64,000 nucleotides of DNA from Microbacterium testaceum. Lineage in GTDB: Bacteria > Actinomycetota > Actinomycetes > Actinomycetales > Microbacteriaceae. Location of the stretch: positions 1,116,001-1,180,000 of the forward strand of contig NZ_CP121699.1 in the NCBI RefSeq assembly GCF_029761935.1, read 5' to 3'. Shown piece after piece: positions 47,424 to 58,895 of the stretch; position 1 is the stretch's first letter; each line of letters begins with the position of its first letter. A program made the position numbers and the translations under genes. The notes under the pieces are model-generated. The model ran no database searches. It saw only the letters and a program-made list of their open reading frames with translations, and had not been told where the DNA came from.

Positions 47424-49055
47424 TCAGCGACGGCCTTTGACGATCCGCTCCTGGTTCACGTCTTCCGCCTCGGCGGCGTCGACCTTCTCGGCGCCGACGA
47501 CGCCCTGGTCCTTGCCGGGCTGGAACTCCTTGGTGAAGGCGTCGATCTGCTTCTCGAGCTCGGCGAGGGTGTCGTCACCCAGCGCGTTGGTCTCGCGCAG
47601 CGTGTCAAGCACGGTCGAGTTGCGGCGGAGGTAGTCGAGCAGCTCGCGCTCGAAGCGGAGCACGTCCGAGACCTCGACGGTGTCGAGCTTGCCGTTCGTG
47701 CCGGCCCAGATCGAGACGACCTGCTCCTCGACGGGGTACGGCGAGTACTGCGGCTGCTTGAGCAACTCGGTCAGACGCGCACCGCGTGCAAGCTGACGAC
47801 GCGAGGCCGCGTCGAGGTCGCTCGCGAACATCGCAAAGGCCTCGAGCGAGCGGTACTGCGCCAGCTCGAGCTTCAGGGTTCCGGAGACCTTCTTGATCGA
47901 CTTGACCTGAGCGTCACCGCCGACGCGCGACACCGAGATACCCACGTCGACCGCGGGACGCTGGTTGGCGTTGAACAGGTCGGACTGCAGGAAGATCTGG
48001 CCATCGGTGATCGAGATCACGTTGGTCGGAATGTACGCCGAGACGTCGTTCGCCTTGGTCTCGATGATGGGAAGACCCGTCATCGAACCCGCGCCGAGCT
48101 CGTCGGACAGCTTCGCGCAACGCTCGAGCAGACGCGAGTGCAGGTAGAAGACGTCGCCGGGGTACGCCTCGCGGCCCGGCGGGCGGCGCAGGAGCAGCGA
48201 AACGGCACGGTAGGCCTCGGCCTGCTTCGACAGGTCGTCGAAGATGATGAGGACGTGCTTGCCGCCGTACATCCAGTGCTGACCGATGGCCGAGCCGGTG
48301 TAGGGGGCGAGGTACTTGAAGCCGGCGGGGTCGGAGGCGGGGGCCGCGACGATGGTGGTGTACTCCATCGCGCCGGCCTCTTCGAGCGCGCCCTTCACCG
48401 AAGCGATGGTCGAGCCCTTCTGGCCGATCGCGACGTAGATGCAACGCACCTGCTTGTCGACGTCGCCGGACTCCCAGTTCGACTTCTGGTTGATGATCGT
48501 GTCGATCGCGATGGCCGTCTTACCGGTCTGTCGGTCGCCGATGATGAGCTGACGCTGGCCGCGGCCGACGGGGATCATGGCGTCGATGGCCTTGATGCCG
48601 GTCTGGAGGGGCTCGTGCACGCTCTTGCGCTGCATGACGCCGGGCGCCTGGAGCTCGAGGGCGCGGCGACCCTCGGTCGCGATCTCGCCGAGACCGTCGA
48701 TGGGGTTTCCGAGCGGGTCGACGACGCGACCCAGGTACCCGTCGCCGACGCCGACCGAGAGGACCTCACCGGTGCGGGTGACGCTCTGGCCTTCTTCGAT
48801 GCCGGAGAACTCGCCGAGCACGACGACACCAACCTCGTTCTCGTCGAGGTTCTGGGCGAGGCCGAGCGTGCCGTCCGCGAAGCGGATGAGCTCGTTGGCC
48901 ATGACGCCGGGAAGGCCCTCGACGTGAGCGATACCGTCGGCCGCGTCGACGACGGCGCCGACCTCGGTCGCCGCGGCGCCGGTGGGCTCGTAGGCGTTGA
49001 CGAAGTCCTTCAGCGCGTCACGAATGACGTCGGGGCTGATAGAGAGATCTGCCAT
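47424..49055 (-). CDS. atpA: F1Fo ATP synthase alpha subunit
   Basis: Non-catalytic nucleotide-binding subunit, 543 residues. Walker [16 protein letters not shown] near residue 173, the [29 protein letters not shown] region and the signature [16 protein letters not shown] 49055 ([18 protein letters not shown]); the in-frame ATG at 49079 adds eight residues (MPHERRKT) that the family lacks. Confidence 0.98.
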   Translation of the reverse strand: MADLSISPDVIRDALKDFVNAYEPTGAAATEVGAVVDAADGIAHVEGLPGVMANELIRFADGTLGLAQNLDENEVGVVVLGEFSGIEEGQSVTRTGEVLSVGVGDGYLGRVVDPLGNPIDGLGEIATEGRRALELQAPGVMQRKSVHEPLQTGIKAIDAMIPVGRGQRQLIIGDRQTGKTAIAIDTIINQKSNWESGDVDKQVRCIYVAIGQKGSTIASVKGALEEAGAMEYTTIVAAPASDPAGFKYLAPYTGSAIGQHWMYGGKHVLIIFDDLSKQAEAYRAVSLLLRRPPGREAYPGDVFYLHSRLLERCAKLSDELGAGSMTGLPIIETKANDVSAYIPTNVISITDGQIFLQSDLFNANQRPAVDVGISVSRVGGDAQVKSIKKVSGTLKLELAQYRSLEAFAMFASDLDAASRRQLARGARLTELLKQPQYSPYPVEEQVVSIWAGTNGKLDTVEVSDVLRFERELLDYLRRNSTVLDTLRETNALGDDTLAELEKQIDAFTKEFQPGKDQGVVGAEKVDAAEAEDVNQERIVKGRR

Positions 49056-49117
49056 TGTCTTCCTTCGTTCGTGGGGCACTCGGCCCCCAGATCCACGCCC
49101 ACTCGGGCGGAAAGTCT

Positions 49118-49906
49118 TCAGCCGGCGATGCGCTGGCGGAGGTCCGCGAGGCGTGCGGACACGCTCGCGTCGATCACGTCGTCGGCGACCTGCACACGCA
49201 GCCCACCGACCACGGTCGGGTCGATCACGGTGTTCAGCGTGACGGCCGAACCGTAACGTGCGCTGAGAGCGTTCTGGAGGCGGGACTGCTGGTCGGCGTT
49301 CAACGGCGTCGCCGCGAACACCGTCGCGACGATGCGCGCGCGCTGCTCGGCGACGATGCGCTCAGCGCGACGCAGGAGCGCACGGACGCGACGACCGCGC
49401 GCGTGCTCGACCAGCGACGACACGATGAGTGCGGTGCCCGCGCTCGCCCGGCCGTCGAGGAGCTTCGAGACGAGAGCCCCCTTCGCCGACGCGCCGCCGA
49501 GGCGGCCGCCCAGCGCCAGCTCGAGTTCGCCGTGGGAAGCGACGGTGCGCGAGAACGAGAAGAGCTCGGCCTCGATGTCCGCGTCCTCGGCGACCGAGGT
49601 CGCGAGCACAGCGAGCTCTTCGAGTCCTTCGACGAACTCCGCGGAGGTCGACCAGCGCTGCTGCGCGGCACTGGTGAGCAGCGCCACGGTCGCGGGCCGG
49701 TACGAGGCTCCGAAGACGCCGGACACCAGACCCGCACGGGCGGCGGGCGGCACCGACGAGTCGGACAGCGCGCCGCTCAGCTGCGCCGAGCCGCTCACGG
49801 CACCGACGGCCGCGAACAGTTCGCGCGCGACGTCGAGATCGACACCCGAGGTGGAGGCCAGGGCCTCCGCGGTCGCGGTCCGCGCCTGAGTGGTCGCGCT
49901 GCCCAT
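49118..49906 (-). CDS. atpH: F1Fo ATP synthase delta subunit
   Basis: Peripheral-stalk subunit linking F1 to the b-dimer, 262 residues, as long as other actinobacterial forms. Conserved C-terminal region: [34 protein letters not shown] (OSCP signature). Start overlaps the atpF stop by one base (TAATG). Confidence 0.95.
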   Translation of the reverse strand: MGSATTQARTATAEALASTSGVDLDVARELFAAVGAVSGSAQLSGALSDSSVPPAARAGLVSGVFGASYRPATVALLTSAAQQRWSTSAEFVEGLEELAVLATSVAEDADIEAELFSFSRTVASHGELELALGGRLGGASAKGALVSKLLDGRASAGTALIVSSLVEHARGRRVRALLRRAERIVAEQRARIVATVFAATPLNADQQSRLQNALSARYGSAVTLNTVIDPTVVGGLRVQVADDVIDASVSARLADLRQRIAG

Positions 49907-50463
49907 TACTTGGCCGCCTTCTCGGAAGCCTCGAGCTCGGCGAGGAAGCGGTCGACCACGGCGTTGGCGCGCGCGTCGTCCGTCAGGGTCTCACCGATGA
50001 CGTTGCCCGCGAGGTCGACCGCGAGGGTACCGACCTCGGAACGCAGCTGCACGAGGGCCGTCTGACGCTCGGCCTCGATCTGAGCGTGCGCGGACGCGGT
50101 GATGCGAGCGGCCTCGGCCGACGCGGTCTCCTTGGCCTCGGCGACGATCTTGCGACCGTCCTGAGTGGCGTTCTCGCGGATCTCACCGGCTTCTTTGCGC
50201 GCCGCGGCGAGCTGGGCGGTGTACTCCTCGAGGGCGGCCTCGGCCTGTCGCTGAGCCTCGTCGGCCTTGGCGATGTTGCCCTCGATGGCAGCACTGCGCT
50301 CGTCGAGCAGCTTCGCCATGCGCGGCAGAGCGACGCGCCACACCACGAAGATGATGACGACGAAGCACACGGCCGACCAGATGATGTCGTAGACCGCGGG
50401 AAGCAGCGGGTTGTGCGCTTCCCCCGCGGGCTCCGCGGCGAGAGTGACAAGAGCGTTCAGCAT
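49906..50463 (-). CDS. atpF: F1Fo ATP synthase b subunit
   Basis: Membrane-anchored peripheral stalk, 185 residues: one helix near 25-47 (YDIIWSAVCFVVIIFVVWRVALP), then a long charged coiled coil (about 55-180). Confidence 0.96.
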   Translation of the reverse strand: MLNALVTLAAEPAGEAHNPLLPAVYDIIWSAVCFVVIIFVVWRVALPRMAKLLDERSAAIEGNIAKADEAQRQAEAALEEYTAQLAAARKEAGEIRENATQDGRKIVAEAKETASAEAARITASAHAQIEAERQTALVQLRSEVGTLAVDLAGNVIGETLTDDARANAVVDRFLAELEASEKAAK

Positions 50464-50498
50464 CCTGTCTCCTTACAGTGAATCGAGAGCGGCCGGGA

Positions 50499-51800
<1,302 letters not shown>

Positions 51801-52289
51801 TCAGGAGCGACGGTCGCCCGCCTCGGGGTCGGTGGGCAGGGTCACGTCGCTGACGCTGGGGATGCGCATGCGCAGCAGGACGACCACGTCGACCGCGAGC
51901 GAGGCGATGACGCTGACGACGAGCGCGACGTAGAACACCACGGGGTCGACCCAGCCCTGTCCGCGCAGCACGACGATCGCCACGATGAACAGGATGAGCT
52001 TGAGCAGCCAGCCACCCAGCACGATGCCGAAGAAGATCGGGACGTAGAGCGGATCGCCGAACCACCGGTTCGCCACCAGGATGCTGATGGCCGTGACGGC
52101 GAGGAAGATCGCGCTGACCGCGACGCCGGACAGAGCGCTGCCGAGGCCGCCCCCTCCCCCGACGAGGAATCCGATGACGGCACCGAGCACGAGGAGCACC
52201 GCCGTCACGATGCCGCCCCAGACCAGGGCGGTGCGCAGCACCGGGGTACTGGAGAGGGGACGACGAGGGGCGGGGGAAGCACTGCTCAT
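51801..52289 (-). CDS. AtpI-like four-helix membrane protein
   Basis: 162 residues with four hydrophobic segments (about 22-46, 56-73, 85-108, 118-140). Its place directly upstream of atpB is the classic atpI position; sequence similarity to AtpI is weak, but actinobacterial AtpI-like proteins are divergent. Role in assembly of the c-ring is inferred. Its ATG overlaps the wecA stop by 4 bases. Confidence 0.75.
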   Translation of the reverse strand: MSSASPAPRRPLSSTPVLRTALVWGGIVTAVLLVLGAVIGFLVGGGGGLGSALSGVAVSAIFLAVTAISILVANRWFGDPLYVPIFFGIVLGGWLLKLILFIVAIVVLRGQGWVDPVVFYVALVVSVIASLAVDVVVLLRMRIPSVSDVTLPTDPEAGDRRS

Positions 52290-53458
52290 GAGGGGGACTC
52301 CGGTCGGGTGGGTCGGGGGCGGCGGGACAGCCGCAGTCGGTGCTGGGAGGGCAGAAGGGTGAGAACGACGCACGCGATGACGCCGATGACACCGAAGACG
52401 ATGCCGAAGGCGTAGTCGCCGGGCCAGCTCTGCTGGGTGCCGATGTACATCAGCAGGAACGCGAGGCTCACCACGGCCGTCCAGCTGTAGAAGATGAGGA
52501 CTGCGTCGCGGTCGGTGTGCCCCATGTCGAGCATGCGGTGGTGCAGGTGCTTGCGATCCGGCGAGAACGGCGACCTGCCCGCCCACTGCCGGCGGGCGAC
52601 CGCGAGACCGAAATCGAGCAGGGGCAGCAGGACGATGACCACGGGCAGCAGGATCGGGATGAACGCACCGAGCAGCTGCGACCGGCCGATCTTCTCGGGA
52701 TCGAGCACTGCCGGGTCGAGCTGACCGGTGATGGCGACGGCCGAACTGGCCATGAGCAGCCCGAGCATCAGGGCCCCCGCGTCTCCCATGAAGAGCTTCG
52801 CCGGCGTCCAGTTCATCGGGAGGAAGCCGAGGCACGCCCCCACGAGGACGGCCGCGATGAACGACGCGAGGTTGAAGTAGGTGCTCGCTCCGGTGTCGCG
52901 CACGAGCAGGTAGGAGTACGCGAAGAAGACGCCGTTCGCGATCAGGCAGACGCCGGCGACGAGACCGTTGAGTCCGTCGATGAAGTTCACCGCGTTCATC
53001 ACGACCACCAGGGCGAACACGGTCAGCAGGAAGCTCACCCAGCTGGAGCCGACCGTCAGGGCGCCGATCGGCAGCGAGAGGATCTGCAGTTGGCCGAACC
53101 AGGCGATGATGCCCGCGGCGACGAACTGCGCCCCGAGCTTGATCATCCAGTCGAGGTCCCAGAGGTCGTCGGCGACGCCGACGAGCACGATGAGCAGGAC
53201 CGCCCCCAGCAGGGACAGCACCGGCACGGGGTCGATCCAGAAGATCGCGAAGTAGGGGTTGCGGCTCGACAGGGCGAAGGCCGCCACGACGCCGAGGAAC
53301 ATCGCGACTCCGCCGAGGCGCGGCGTCGGCGTCTTGTGCACGTCGCGGTCGCGGATGCCGGGGTACAGCTTGAACCGCAGCGCGAGCTTCCACACCACCC
53401 ACGACAGCGCGAGCGTGACCGCCGCCGTGAACAGGATGGTGAGGAGGTATTGGGTCAC
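52286..53458 (-). CDS. wecA: Undecaprenyl-phosphate GlcNAc-1-phosphate transferase (MraY/WecA family)
   Basis: Membrane enzyme of 390 residues that transfers a sugar 1-phosphate to undecaprenyl phosphate, starting cell-wall glycopolymer synthesis. Signatures: RLGGVAMFLG, VGVADDLWDLDW (DDxxD), NAVNFIDGLNGLVAG, LFMGDAGAL, and HLHHRMLDMGH, the WecA-type C-terminal motif. GTG start overlaps the tsaC stop by 4 bases. The tsaC-wecA-atpI order is common in actinobacteria. Gene symbol by family; the sugar is not proven. Confidence 0.92.
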   Translation of the reverse strand: MTQYLLTILFTAAVTLALSWVVWKLALRFKLYPGIRDRDVHKTPTPRLGGVAMFLGVVAAFALSSRNPYFAIFWIDPVPVLSLLGAVLLIVLVGVADDLWDLDWMIKLGAQFVAAGIIAWFGQLQILSLPIGALTVGSSWVSFLLTVFALVVVMNAVNFIDGLNGLVAGVCLIANGVFFAYSYLLVRDTGASTYFNLASFIAAVLVGACLGFLPMNWTPAKLFMGDAGALMLGLLMASSAVAITGQLDPAVLDPEKIGRSQLLGAFIPILLPVVIVLLPLLDFGLAVARRQWAGRSPFSPDRKHLHHRMLDMGHTDRDAVLIFYSWTAVVSLAFLLMYIGTQQSWPGDYAFGIVFGVIGVIACVVLTLLPSQHRLRLSRRPRPTRPESPS

Positions 53459-54192
53459 GGACCCGGCGCCTCGGCGTCCGGGGTCGTTGCGGCGGGGGCG
53501 GCGAGCGGGTCGACGACCTCGTCCACGGGGTCGGGCTCGAGCAGGTCGCCCACGACGGCGCGCAGCCGGTCACGCGAGATCGCGCCCTCGCGCAGCACCC
53601 GGATCTGCGGCTCCGCTCCCCCGACGAGCGTGGTCGCGTCGATGATGGTGGAGGCGATGCCGGTCTCGCTGACGCCTGCGTCGAGGTAGACCGCGACGCT
53701 GTCGCCGAGCATGTCGCGCGCGGAGTCGATGTTGACGGCGGCGGCGCGTCCGGTGAGGTTCGCGCTCGACACGGCCAGCGGGCCGGTCTCTTCGAGGAGT
53801 TCCAACGTCATCTTCTGCGCGGGCATGCGCACGGCCACCGTGCCGTGGGTGTCTCCGAGGTCCCACGAGAGCGAGGGCTGCGCGGGCAGCACGATGGTCA
53901 GGCCGCCCGGCCAAAACTCGCGGACGAGGTCGTCGACGGCGGGCGGGATCTCGGCAACGAGTGCCCGCAGCGTCCCCACCCCCGGCACGAGCACGGGGGG
54001 CGGCTGCTGGCGGCCCCGGCCCTTCGCCTCGAGCAGGCCGGCGACGGCGCGCGCGTTGAACGCGTCCGCGGCGATTCCGTAGACGGTGTCAGTGGGGAGC
54101 ACGACGAGTTCGCCTCGGCCGATCGCTTGACGCGCGTGGCGCATTCCGGACAGCAGCTGCGACTCGTCACGGCAGTCGTAGACGGGTGACAT
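53455..54192 (-). CDS. tsaC: L-threonylcarbamoyladenylate synthase (Sua5/YwlC/TsaC)
   Basis: Makes the activated intermediate for the t6A modification of tRNAs reading ANN codons. 245 residues. Family marks: ELVVLPTDTVYGIAADAF, GLTIVLP, TVAVRMP, PLAVSSANLTGRAA, plus a C-terminal extension rich in Asp/Pro that lacks the Sua5 domain. ATG at 54192. The wecA start overlaps its end by 4 bases. Confidence 0.93.
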   Translation of the reverse strand: MSPVYDCRDESQLLSGMRHARQAIGRGELVVLPTDTVYGIAADAFNARAVAGLLEAKGRGRQQPPPVLVPGVGTLRALVAEIPPAVDDLVREFWPGGLTIVLPAQPSLSWDLGDTHGTVAVRMPAQKMTLELLEETGPLAVSSANLTGRAAAVNIDSARDMLGDSVAVYLDAGVSETGIASTIIDATTLVGGAEPQIRVLREGAISRDRLRAVVGDLLEPDPVDEVVDPLAAPAATTPDAEAPGP

Positions 54193-54231
54193 AACGCGCG
54201 CCAGTCTAGTCGCGCGCCACCGCCCGCGTCG

Positions 54232-55125
54232 TCAGGGGCGCACGGCGGTCGTAGCGCGATCCCGGGTCGTGAGGTCCGGGTGGGTCGCCGCCGATCGCCA
54301 GCCGTCGGCGGTGAGGATCTCGCGGATGGCCGCGCCCTGCCACTCCCCGTGCTCGATGACGATCGTCGCGCCGGAGTGGCCCAGCCGCAGGCCCACGCGA
54401 CTGAGGTGGCGCACGGCATCCAGCCCGTCCGGTCCTCCGTAGAGCGCCGCGGGTGGGTCGTAGAGGCGCACCTCGGGATCGCGGGGTATCGCGTCGTCGG
54501 GAACATAGGGAGGATTGGATGCCACGACGGACACGGTTCCGTCGAGCTCGGGGAAGGCGTCGGCGAGGTCGACGAACGCGAGCGTGACGTTGTCCGCGCC
54601 GATCCGGGCGACGTTGTGCTTGGTCCAGACGAACGCGTCGACCGAGTTCTCCGCGGCGAAGACGCGGGCGTGGGGCACCTCGGTCGCCAGCGCCAGCGCG
54701 ATCGCTCCGCTGCCCGTGCCGAGGTCGACGGCGATCGGAGCCTCCGACGCCGCCGAACGCAGGGCGTCGATGGCGAGCTGAGCCACCATCTCGGTCTCAG
54801 GACGGGGCACGAAGACCCCCGGTCCGACCGCGAGCTCCATCGATCGGAACGGGGCGAGACCCGTGAGGTGCTGGAGCGGCTCGCGGGCGGCGCGGCGATC
54901 TACGAGCGGCGCGAGGGCGCGGGCGGCGGGCTCCGGCATCCCGTCTCCGCGGATCGCGGCGGCCTGGACGCCCCCGCGGGTGGATTCGAGGACGTGGGCC
55001 ACGAGCAGTTCGGCGTCGACCTGGGGGTCGGGAACACCCGCCGCGTTCAGTCGGTGAGCGGCCGCGCGCACGGTGTCGGCGACCGAAACGGCCGTGGGGG
55101 CGGGAGGCGGGACGGTTCCTGACAT
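54232..55125 (-). CDS. prmC: Release-factor glutamine methyltransferase
   Basis: Methylates the Gln of the GGQ motif of RF1/RF2. 297 residues: N-terminal helical RF-binding domain, SAM site VDLGTGSGAIALALA near residue 132, and the catalytic NPPY in VASNPPYVPDD near residue 203. In most actinobacteria it directly follows prfA; here prfA is 3.8 kb upstream, with cysK-cysE-amidase-grpB in between. TAGGCT (complement 55137-55142) lies 11 bases before the ATG. Confidence 0.96.
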   Translation of the reverse strand: MSGTVPPPAPTAVSVADTVRAAAHRLNAAGVPDPQVDAELLVAHVLESTRGGVQAAAIRGDGMPEPAARALAPLVDRRAAREPLQHLTGLAPFRSMELAVGPGVFVPRPETEMVAQLAIDALRSAASEAPIAVDLGTGSGAIALALATEVPHARVFAAENSVDAFVWTKHNVARIGADNVTLAFVDLADAFPELDGTVSVVASNPPYVPDDAIPRDPEVRLYDPPAALYGGPDGLDAVRHLSRVGLRLGHSGATIVIEHGEWQGAAIREILTADGWRSAATHPDLTTRDRATTAVRP

Positions 55126-55184
55126 GACGGGAGCCCAGCCTAGTCGCGCAGCGTCACACAGCCGGCGGTGTCGGAGGGCTCACC

Positions 55185-55190
55185 TAAAAT
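55185..55190 (+). promoter_or_regulatory. -10 box of cysK
   Basis: TAAAAT stands out in the GC-rich region; transcription from here would give a leader of about 27 bases with GAAAGGCGAG as ribosome site. No clear -35. The prmC -10 (minus strand) lies 45 bases away in the same divergent gap. Confidence 0.55.
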
Positions 55191-55223
55191 GAACGCGTCC
55201 CGACCGACGGCGAAAGGCGAGCC

Positions 55224-56162
55224 ATGCCCGGCATCCACTCCGACATCACCTCTGCATTCGGCGACACGCCGCTGGTGCGGCTGAACCGCGTCGCGGAGGG
55301 CGTCGGCGGCCAGATCCTCGCCAAGCTCGAGTTCTACAACCCCGCCTCGAGCGTCAAGGACCGCCTCGGCATCGCGATCATCGACGCGGCCGAGGCCTCG
55401 GGCGAGCTGAAGCCCGGCGGCACGATCGTGGAGTCGACCAGCGGCAACACCGGCATCGCCCTCGCGATGGTCGGCGCCGCGCGCGGGTACAAGGTCATCC
55501 TCACGATGCCCGCCTCGATGTCGAAGGAGCGTCGCATCCTGCTCAAGGCGTTCGGCGCCGAGCTCGTTCTCACCGACCCGACCAAGGGCATGTCGCACGC
55601 CGTCGACGAGGCCAAGCGCATCGTCGCCGAGACCCCCGGTGCGGTGTGGGCCCGCCAGTTCGAGAACGAGGCGAACCCCGCTATCCACCGCAAGACGACG
55701 GCCGAGGAGATCCTGCGCGACACCGAGGGCAAGGTCGACTACTTCGTGGCCGGCATCGGCACGGGCGGCACCATCACGGGTGTGGGCCAGGTGCTGAAGG
55801 AGCGCGTGCCCGGGGTCAAGGTCGTGGCGGTCGAGCCCGCCGACTCCCCCGTGCTCACCAAGGGCCACCCCGGCCCGCACAAGATCCAGGGCATCGGCCC
55901 CAACTTCGTGCCCGCGATCCTCGATCGCGACATCATCGACGAGGTGATCGACGTCGAGTTCGACGACGCCATCCGCCTCGCCCGCGAGACCGCGGCGAAG
56001 GACGGCATCCTCGTCGGGATGTCGTCGGGCGCGGCCATCTGGGCCGCCCTCGAGGTCGCGCGTCGCCCCGAGGCGGCGGGCAAGAACATCGTCGTCATCA
56101 TCCCCTCGTACGGCGAGCGGTACCTCTCGACGGCGCTCTACGAGCACCTGCGCGAAGACTGA
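55224..56162 (+). CDS. cysK: Cysteine synthase (O-acetylserine sulfhydrylase)
   Basis: Pyridoxal-phosphate enzyme making L-cysteine from O-acetylserine and sulfide. 312 residues. Cofactor Lys in [16 protein letters not shown] (about 43), substrate loop [14 protein letters not shown], phosphate-binding [12 protein letters not shown], and C-terminal [18 protein letters not shown] 55224. Followed two bases later by cysE, its partner. Confidence 0.97.
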   Translation: MPGIHSDITSAFGDTPLVRLNRVAEGVGGQILAKLEFYNPASSVKDRLGIAIIDAAEASGELKPGGTIVESTSGNTGIALAMVGAARGYKVILTMPASMSKERRILLKAFGAELVLTDPTKGMSHAVDEAKRIVAETPGAVWARQFENEANPAIHRKTTAEEILRDTEGKVDYFVAGIGTGGTITGVGQVLKERVPGVKVVAVEPADSPVLTKGHPGPHKIQGIGPNFVPAILDRDIIDEVIDVEFDDAIRLARETAAKDGILVGMSSGAAIWAALEVARRPEAAGKNIVVIIPSYGERYLSTALYEHLRED

Positions 56163-56163
56163 C

Positions 56164-56733
56164 GTGGGGGCCCTCTCCCGCGTCCGCGAAGACATCTCCT
56201 CCGCCAAGCTCCGCGATCCCGCGGCGCGCGGCGGCCTCGAGATCGCCCTGCTGTACCCCGGGCTTCACGCCGTGTGGTCGTACCGCATCGCGAACCGGCT
56301 CTGGCGACGGGGCCTGCGTTTTCCGGCGCGGGCCCTGTCGCAGGTGACCCGGTGGCTCACCGGGGTCGAGATCCACCCCGGCGCCACGATCGGTCGACGC
56401 TTCTTCATCGATCACGGCATGGGTGTCGTGGTCGGCGAGACGGCCGAGGTCGGCGACGACGTGATGCTGTACCACGGCGTCACCCTGGGCGGTCGTCAGC
56501 GCGAGGGCGGCAAACGCCACCCGACCCTGCACGACGGGGTGGCGGTGGGCGCGGGGGCCAAGATCCTCGGGCCGATCACGCTCGGTGCGCGGTCAGTCGT
56601 GGGGGCGAACGCCGTGGTCACCCGCGATGCACCGGCCGACAGCGTGCTCGTGGGCGTCCCGGCCAAGGCGCGCACGCGCCGCAACGGCGAGGACACCCGC
56701 GCGCTGCTGACCACCCCGGAGTACTGGATCTGA
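56164..56733 (+). CDS. cysE: Serine O-acetyltransferase
   Basis: Acetylates serine with acetyl-CoA, the step before CysK. 189 residues, the short EpsC-like form lacking the long N-terminal helix domain of E. coli CysE. Left-handed beta-helix with hexapeptide repeats ([67 protein letters not shown]). GTG start directly after the cysK stop. The C-terminus ends in ...LTTPEYWI, with a terminal Ile, as in the tail that binds CysK in other species. Confidence 0.95.
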   Translation: MGALSRVREDISSAKLRDPAARGGLEIALLYPGLHAVWSYRIANRLWRRGLRFPARALSQVTRWLTGVEIHPGATIGRRFFIDHGMGVVVGETAEVGDDVMLYHGVTLGGRQREGGKRHPTLHDGVAVGAGAKILGPITLGARSVVGANAVVTRDAPADSVLVGVPAKARTRRNGEDTRALLTTPEYWI

Positions 56734-56782
56734 CCGCCGCGGCGACTGTTTCCGTTCGGCCGGCCCGCCGTAGGCTCGGACA

Positions 56783-58183
56783 ATGCCCCGACTGCACGAT
56801 CTCTCGCTCGTGGCCCAGATCGACGGGCTCCGCAGCGGCGAGTTCTCGCCCACCGAGCTGACGAGCCGCTATCTCGACCGCATCGACCGCCACCGCGGTC
56901 TCGGCGCCTTCTCCGAGGTGACCCGGGATGCCGCGCTCCGACGTGCGGCCGATCTCCCTCGACCGGCCGACGGGTCGCTGTGGGGCGTCCCCCTGGCCGA
57001 CAAGGACCTCGTCGCCCGCGCCGGAGTCCCCACGCGCTACGGCTCGCGCTCACGGATGAACCACGTGCCCGCGGCATCCGATCCCCTCGCCGCGGCCCTC
57101 GACACCGCCGGAGCGATCAACGTCGGCAAGACCAGCACCTCGGAGTTCGGTCTTACCGGCTTCACCGAACCGCTGATCCACGACCCGGCGCGCGACCCGT
57201 GGCGGCCCGCGGCCGGCGCGGGGGGCTCGAGCGGTGGCGCGGCGGTGGCGGTCGCTGCGGGACTCCTCCCCGCGGCCGTCGGGTCGGACGGGGGCGGCTC
57301 GATCCGCATCCCCTCGGCGACCGTGGGCGTCGTGGGCCTGAAACCCTCGCGCGGGCGGCTGCCGATCGGCTCGGGCTTCGACTCCCCCGACGGCCTGTCG
57401 GTCACGGGACCGATCGCGCGCTCGGTCGAAGACGCCGGTCTCCTTCTCGACGCCCTCGTCGGGCTCGCCCCCTTCTCGTACGCGACAGCCGCGCCCGGCG
57501 CCGGCCCCTTCGTCGACGCCGCGCGCCGCGACCCCGGTCGACTGCGCCTCGGGATCACCACCGTCTCGCCGTGGGACGACGACGAGGACATCGTCCTCGA
57601 CGCCGACGCGCGCGCCGCCTTCGACACCGCCGCCGCCTGGCTCGACGACGCCGGGCACGCGGTGAAGGATGCCGACTGGCATCCGTTCGGGTATGCCGAG
57701 CTGTTCCGCGTGCTCTGGCGGGCGAGTGCCGCGCGCATCCCGCTGAGCGACGCCGATGCCGAGCTCGTCGAGCCCCTCACCGCGTGGCTCGTGCAGGAGG
57801 GGCGACGCCTGTCGGCGCTCGAGCTGCTCGGCGGACTCGCGGCCGCCCGGGCCTTCGAGCGCCGCATCATCGCTGACTTCTCGGCCTTCGATGCGGTGCT
57901 CACCCCCGCTCTCGCGCAGCCCCCGCAGCCGATCGGCTCGTACGCGGGGCACAGCCCCGAGCGCACGTTCGCGATGCAGGTCGAGTACGCGCCGTACTCC
58001 AGCTTCGTCAATGTCGCCGGGTTGCCCGCGATCACCGTGCCGGTGACGACGGATGCCGCGGCCCACCCCGTATCGGTGCAGCTCGTCGGCCGCCCCGGGG
58101 GCGAGGCCACGTTGCTGTCGCTCGCCGCTCAGCTCGAGGCGCGCCGGGGCCCGCTCCCCCACCCGCCCGCCTGGGACGCCTGA
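56783..58183 (+). CDS. Amidase-signature family hydrolase
   Basis: 466 residues. Catalytic triad: Lys in WGVPLADKDLVA (about 74), first Ser in GAGGSSGGAAVAVAAG (about 149-154), nucleophile Ser in GSDGGGSIRIPSATVGVVGLKP. Substrate unknown; it is not GatA judging by length and lack of gatBC neighbours. ATG 56783 with TAGGCT (56771-56776) 6 bases upstream, a predicted leaderless mRNA independent of cysKE. Followed by repeat copy C. Confidence 0.92.
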   Translation: MPRLHDLSLVAQIDGLRSGEFSPTELTSRYLDRIDRHRGLGAFSEVTRDAALRRAADLPRPADGSLWGVPLADKDLVARAGVPTRYGSRSRMNHVPAASDPLAAALDTAGAINVGKTSTSEFGLTGFTEPLIHDPARDPWRPAAGAGGSSGGAAVAVAAGLLPAAVGSDGGGSIRIPSATVGVVGLKPSRGRLPIGSGFDSPDGLSVTGPIARSVEDAGLLLDALVGLAPFSYATAAPGAGPFVDAARRDPGRLRLGITTVSPWDDDEDIVLDADARAAFDTAAAWLDDAGHAVKDADWHPFGYAELFRVLWRASAARIPLSDADAELVEPLTAWLVQEGRRLSALELLGGLAAARAFERRIIADFSAFDAVLTPALAQPPQPIGSYAGHSPERTFAMQVEYAPYSSFVNVAGLPAITVPVTTDAAAHPVSVQLVGRPGGEATLLSLAAQLEARRGPLPHPPAWDA

Positions 58184-58195
58184 CGCTCATCGCTT

Positions 58196-58275
58196 CACAG
58201 CGCAGGAGATCCGCCCGCGCCTAAGCGCCGACGCCGCTCCACGGACGGGTCACGGCCGTGGATCCTGCGTTGTGG
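58196..58275. repeat. Short intergenic inverted repeat, copy C
   Basis: About 80 bases, left end CACAGCGCAGGAGATCCG, right end GTGGATCCTGCGTTGTGG; the ends are inverted copies. It belongs to the same family as 4098-4175 and 4901-4990. It fills the gap between the convergent amidase and GrpB genes and could also terminate both transcripts. Confidence 0.7.
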
Positions 58276-58292
58276 TCTCGGAAGGGCGGCCG

Positions 58293-58886
58293 TCAGGGCA
58301 ACAGGCCCGCCGCGGTGAAAGCGCGCGCGTAGATCTCGCGGATCACGCCCTCTTTGCGGGCGTTGTACTCGCTCATCAGGCCGTCGGCCGCGACCTCGCG
58401 CTTGACCGCGGCGTACCGCTGTCGATCCGACTCGTCGGCGCGCAGCCAGTCGCGGAAGAGGCGGTGCCGCGCGGCCTCGGGACTGTCGGGCGGCCACACG
58501 TGCAGGTTGGCGGCCGGCTCGGCCGAGACCAGGCAGCGGTGCCCGAGCCACCACGGCTCGCGCACGCGCAGCACGAACCCGAGCGCCTCGAGGGCCGGCA
58601 CGTAGGCGTCCTCATCGTCGGTGTCGGCGACCGTCAGGTCGATGTCGATGACGGGTTTGGCGGCCAACCCCGGCACCGATGTCGAGCCGACGTGCTCGAT
58701 CTCGAGCACACGGTCGCCCAGGGCGTCGTCGATCCGGGAGCGGAGCATCTCGAAGACGCCGTGCCAGGCGGCATCCGGATCCACGATCTCGATCTGTCGC
58801 ACCTGCTCGGCGGGGCCGACCCACGGTGAGAGTCCGGGCGGGGGCGGGGTGTCGTCGAACGACACGATCTGAGCGGCGGTGAGCAC
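58293..58886 (-). CDS. GrpB family nucleotidyltransferase-like protein
   Basis: GrpB/UPF0157 proteins have a nucleotidyltransferase fold; function mostly unknown. About 197 residues. Motifs: IEHVGSTSVPGLAAKPVIDIDLTVAD with the conserved GS and DxD, and LRDWLRADESDRQRYAAVKRE near the C-terminus. Two GTG codons (58889 and 58886); TAAGCT is 6 bases before the second, which I prefer. Note that the N-terminal 50 residues are a variable extension. Confidence 0.88.
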   Translation of the reverse strand: MLTAAQIVSFDDTPPPPGLSPWVGPAEQVRQIEIVDPDAAWHGVFEMLRSRIDDALGDRVLEIEHVGSTSVPGLAAKPVIDIDLTVADTDDEDAYVPALEALGFVLRVREPWWLGHRCLVSAEPAANLHVWPPDSPEAARHRLFRDWLRADESDRQRYAAVKREVAADGLMSEYNARKEGVIREIYARAFTAAGLLP

Positions 58887-58895
58887 CACCCGAGC

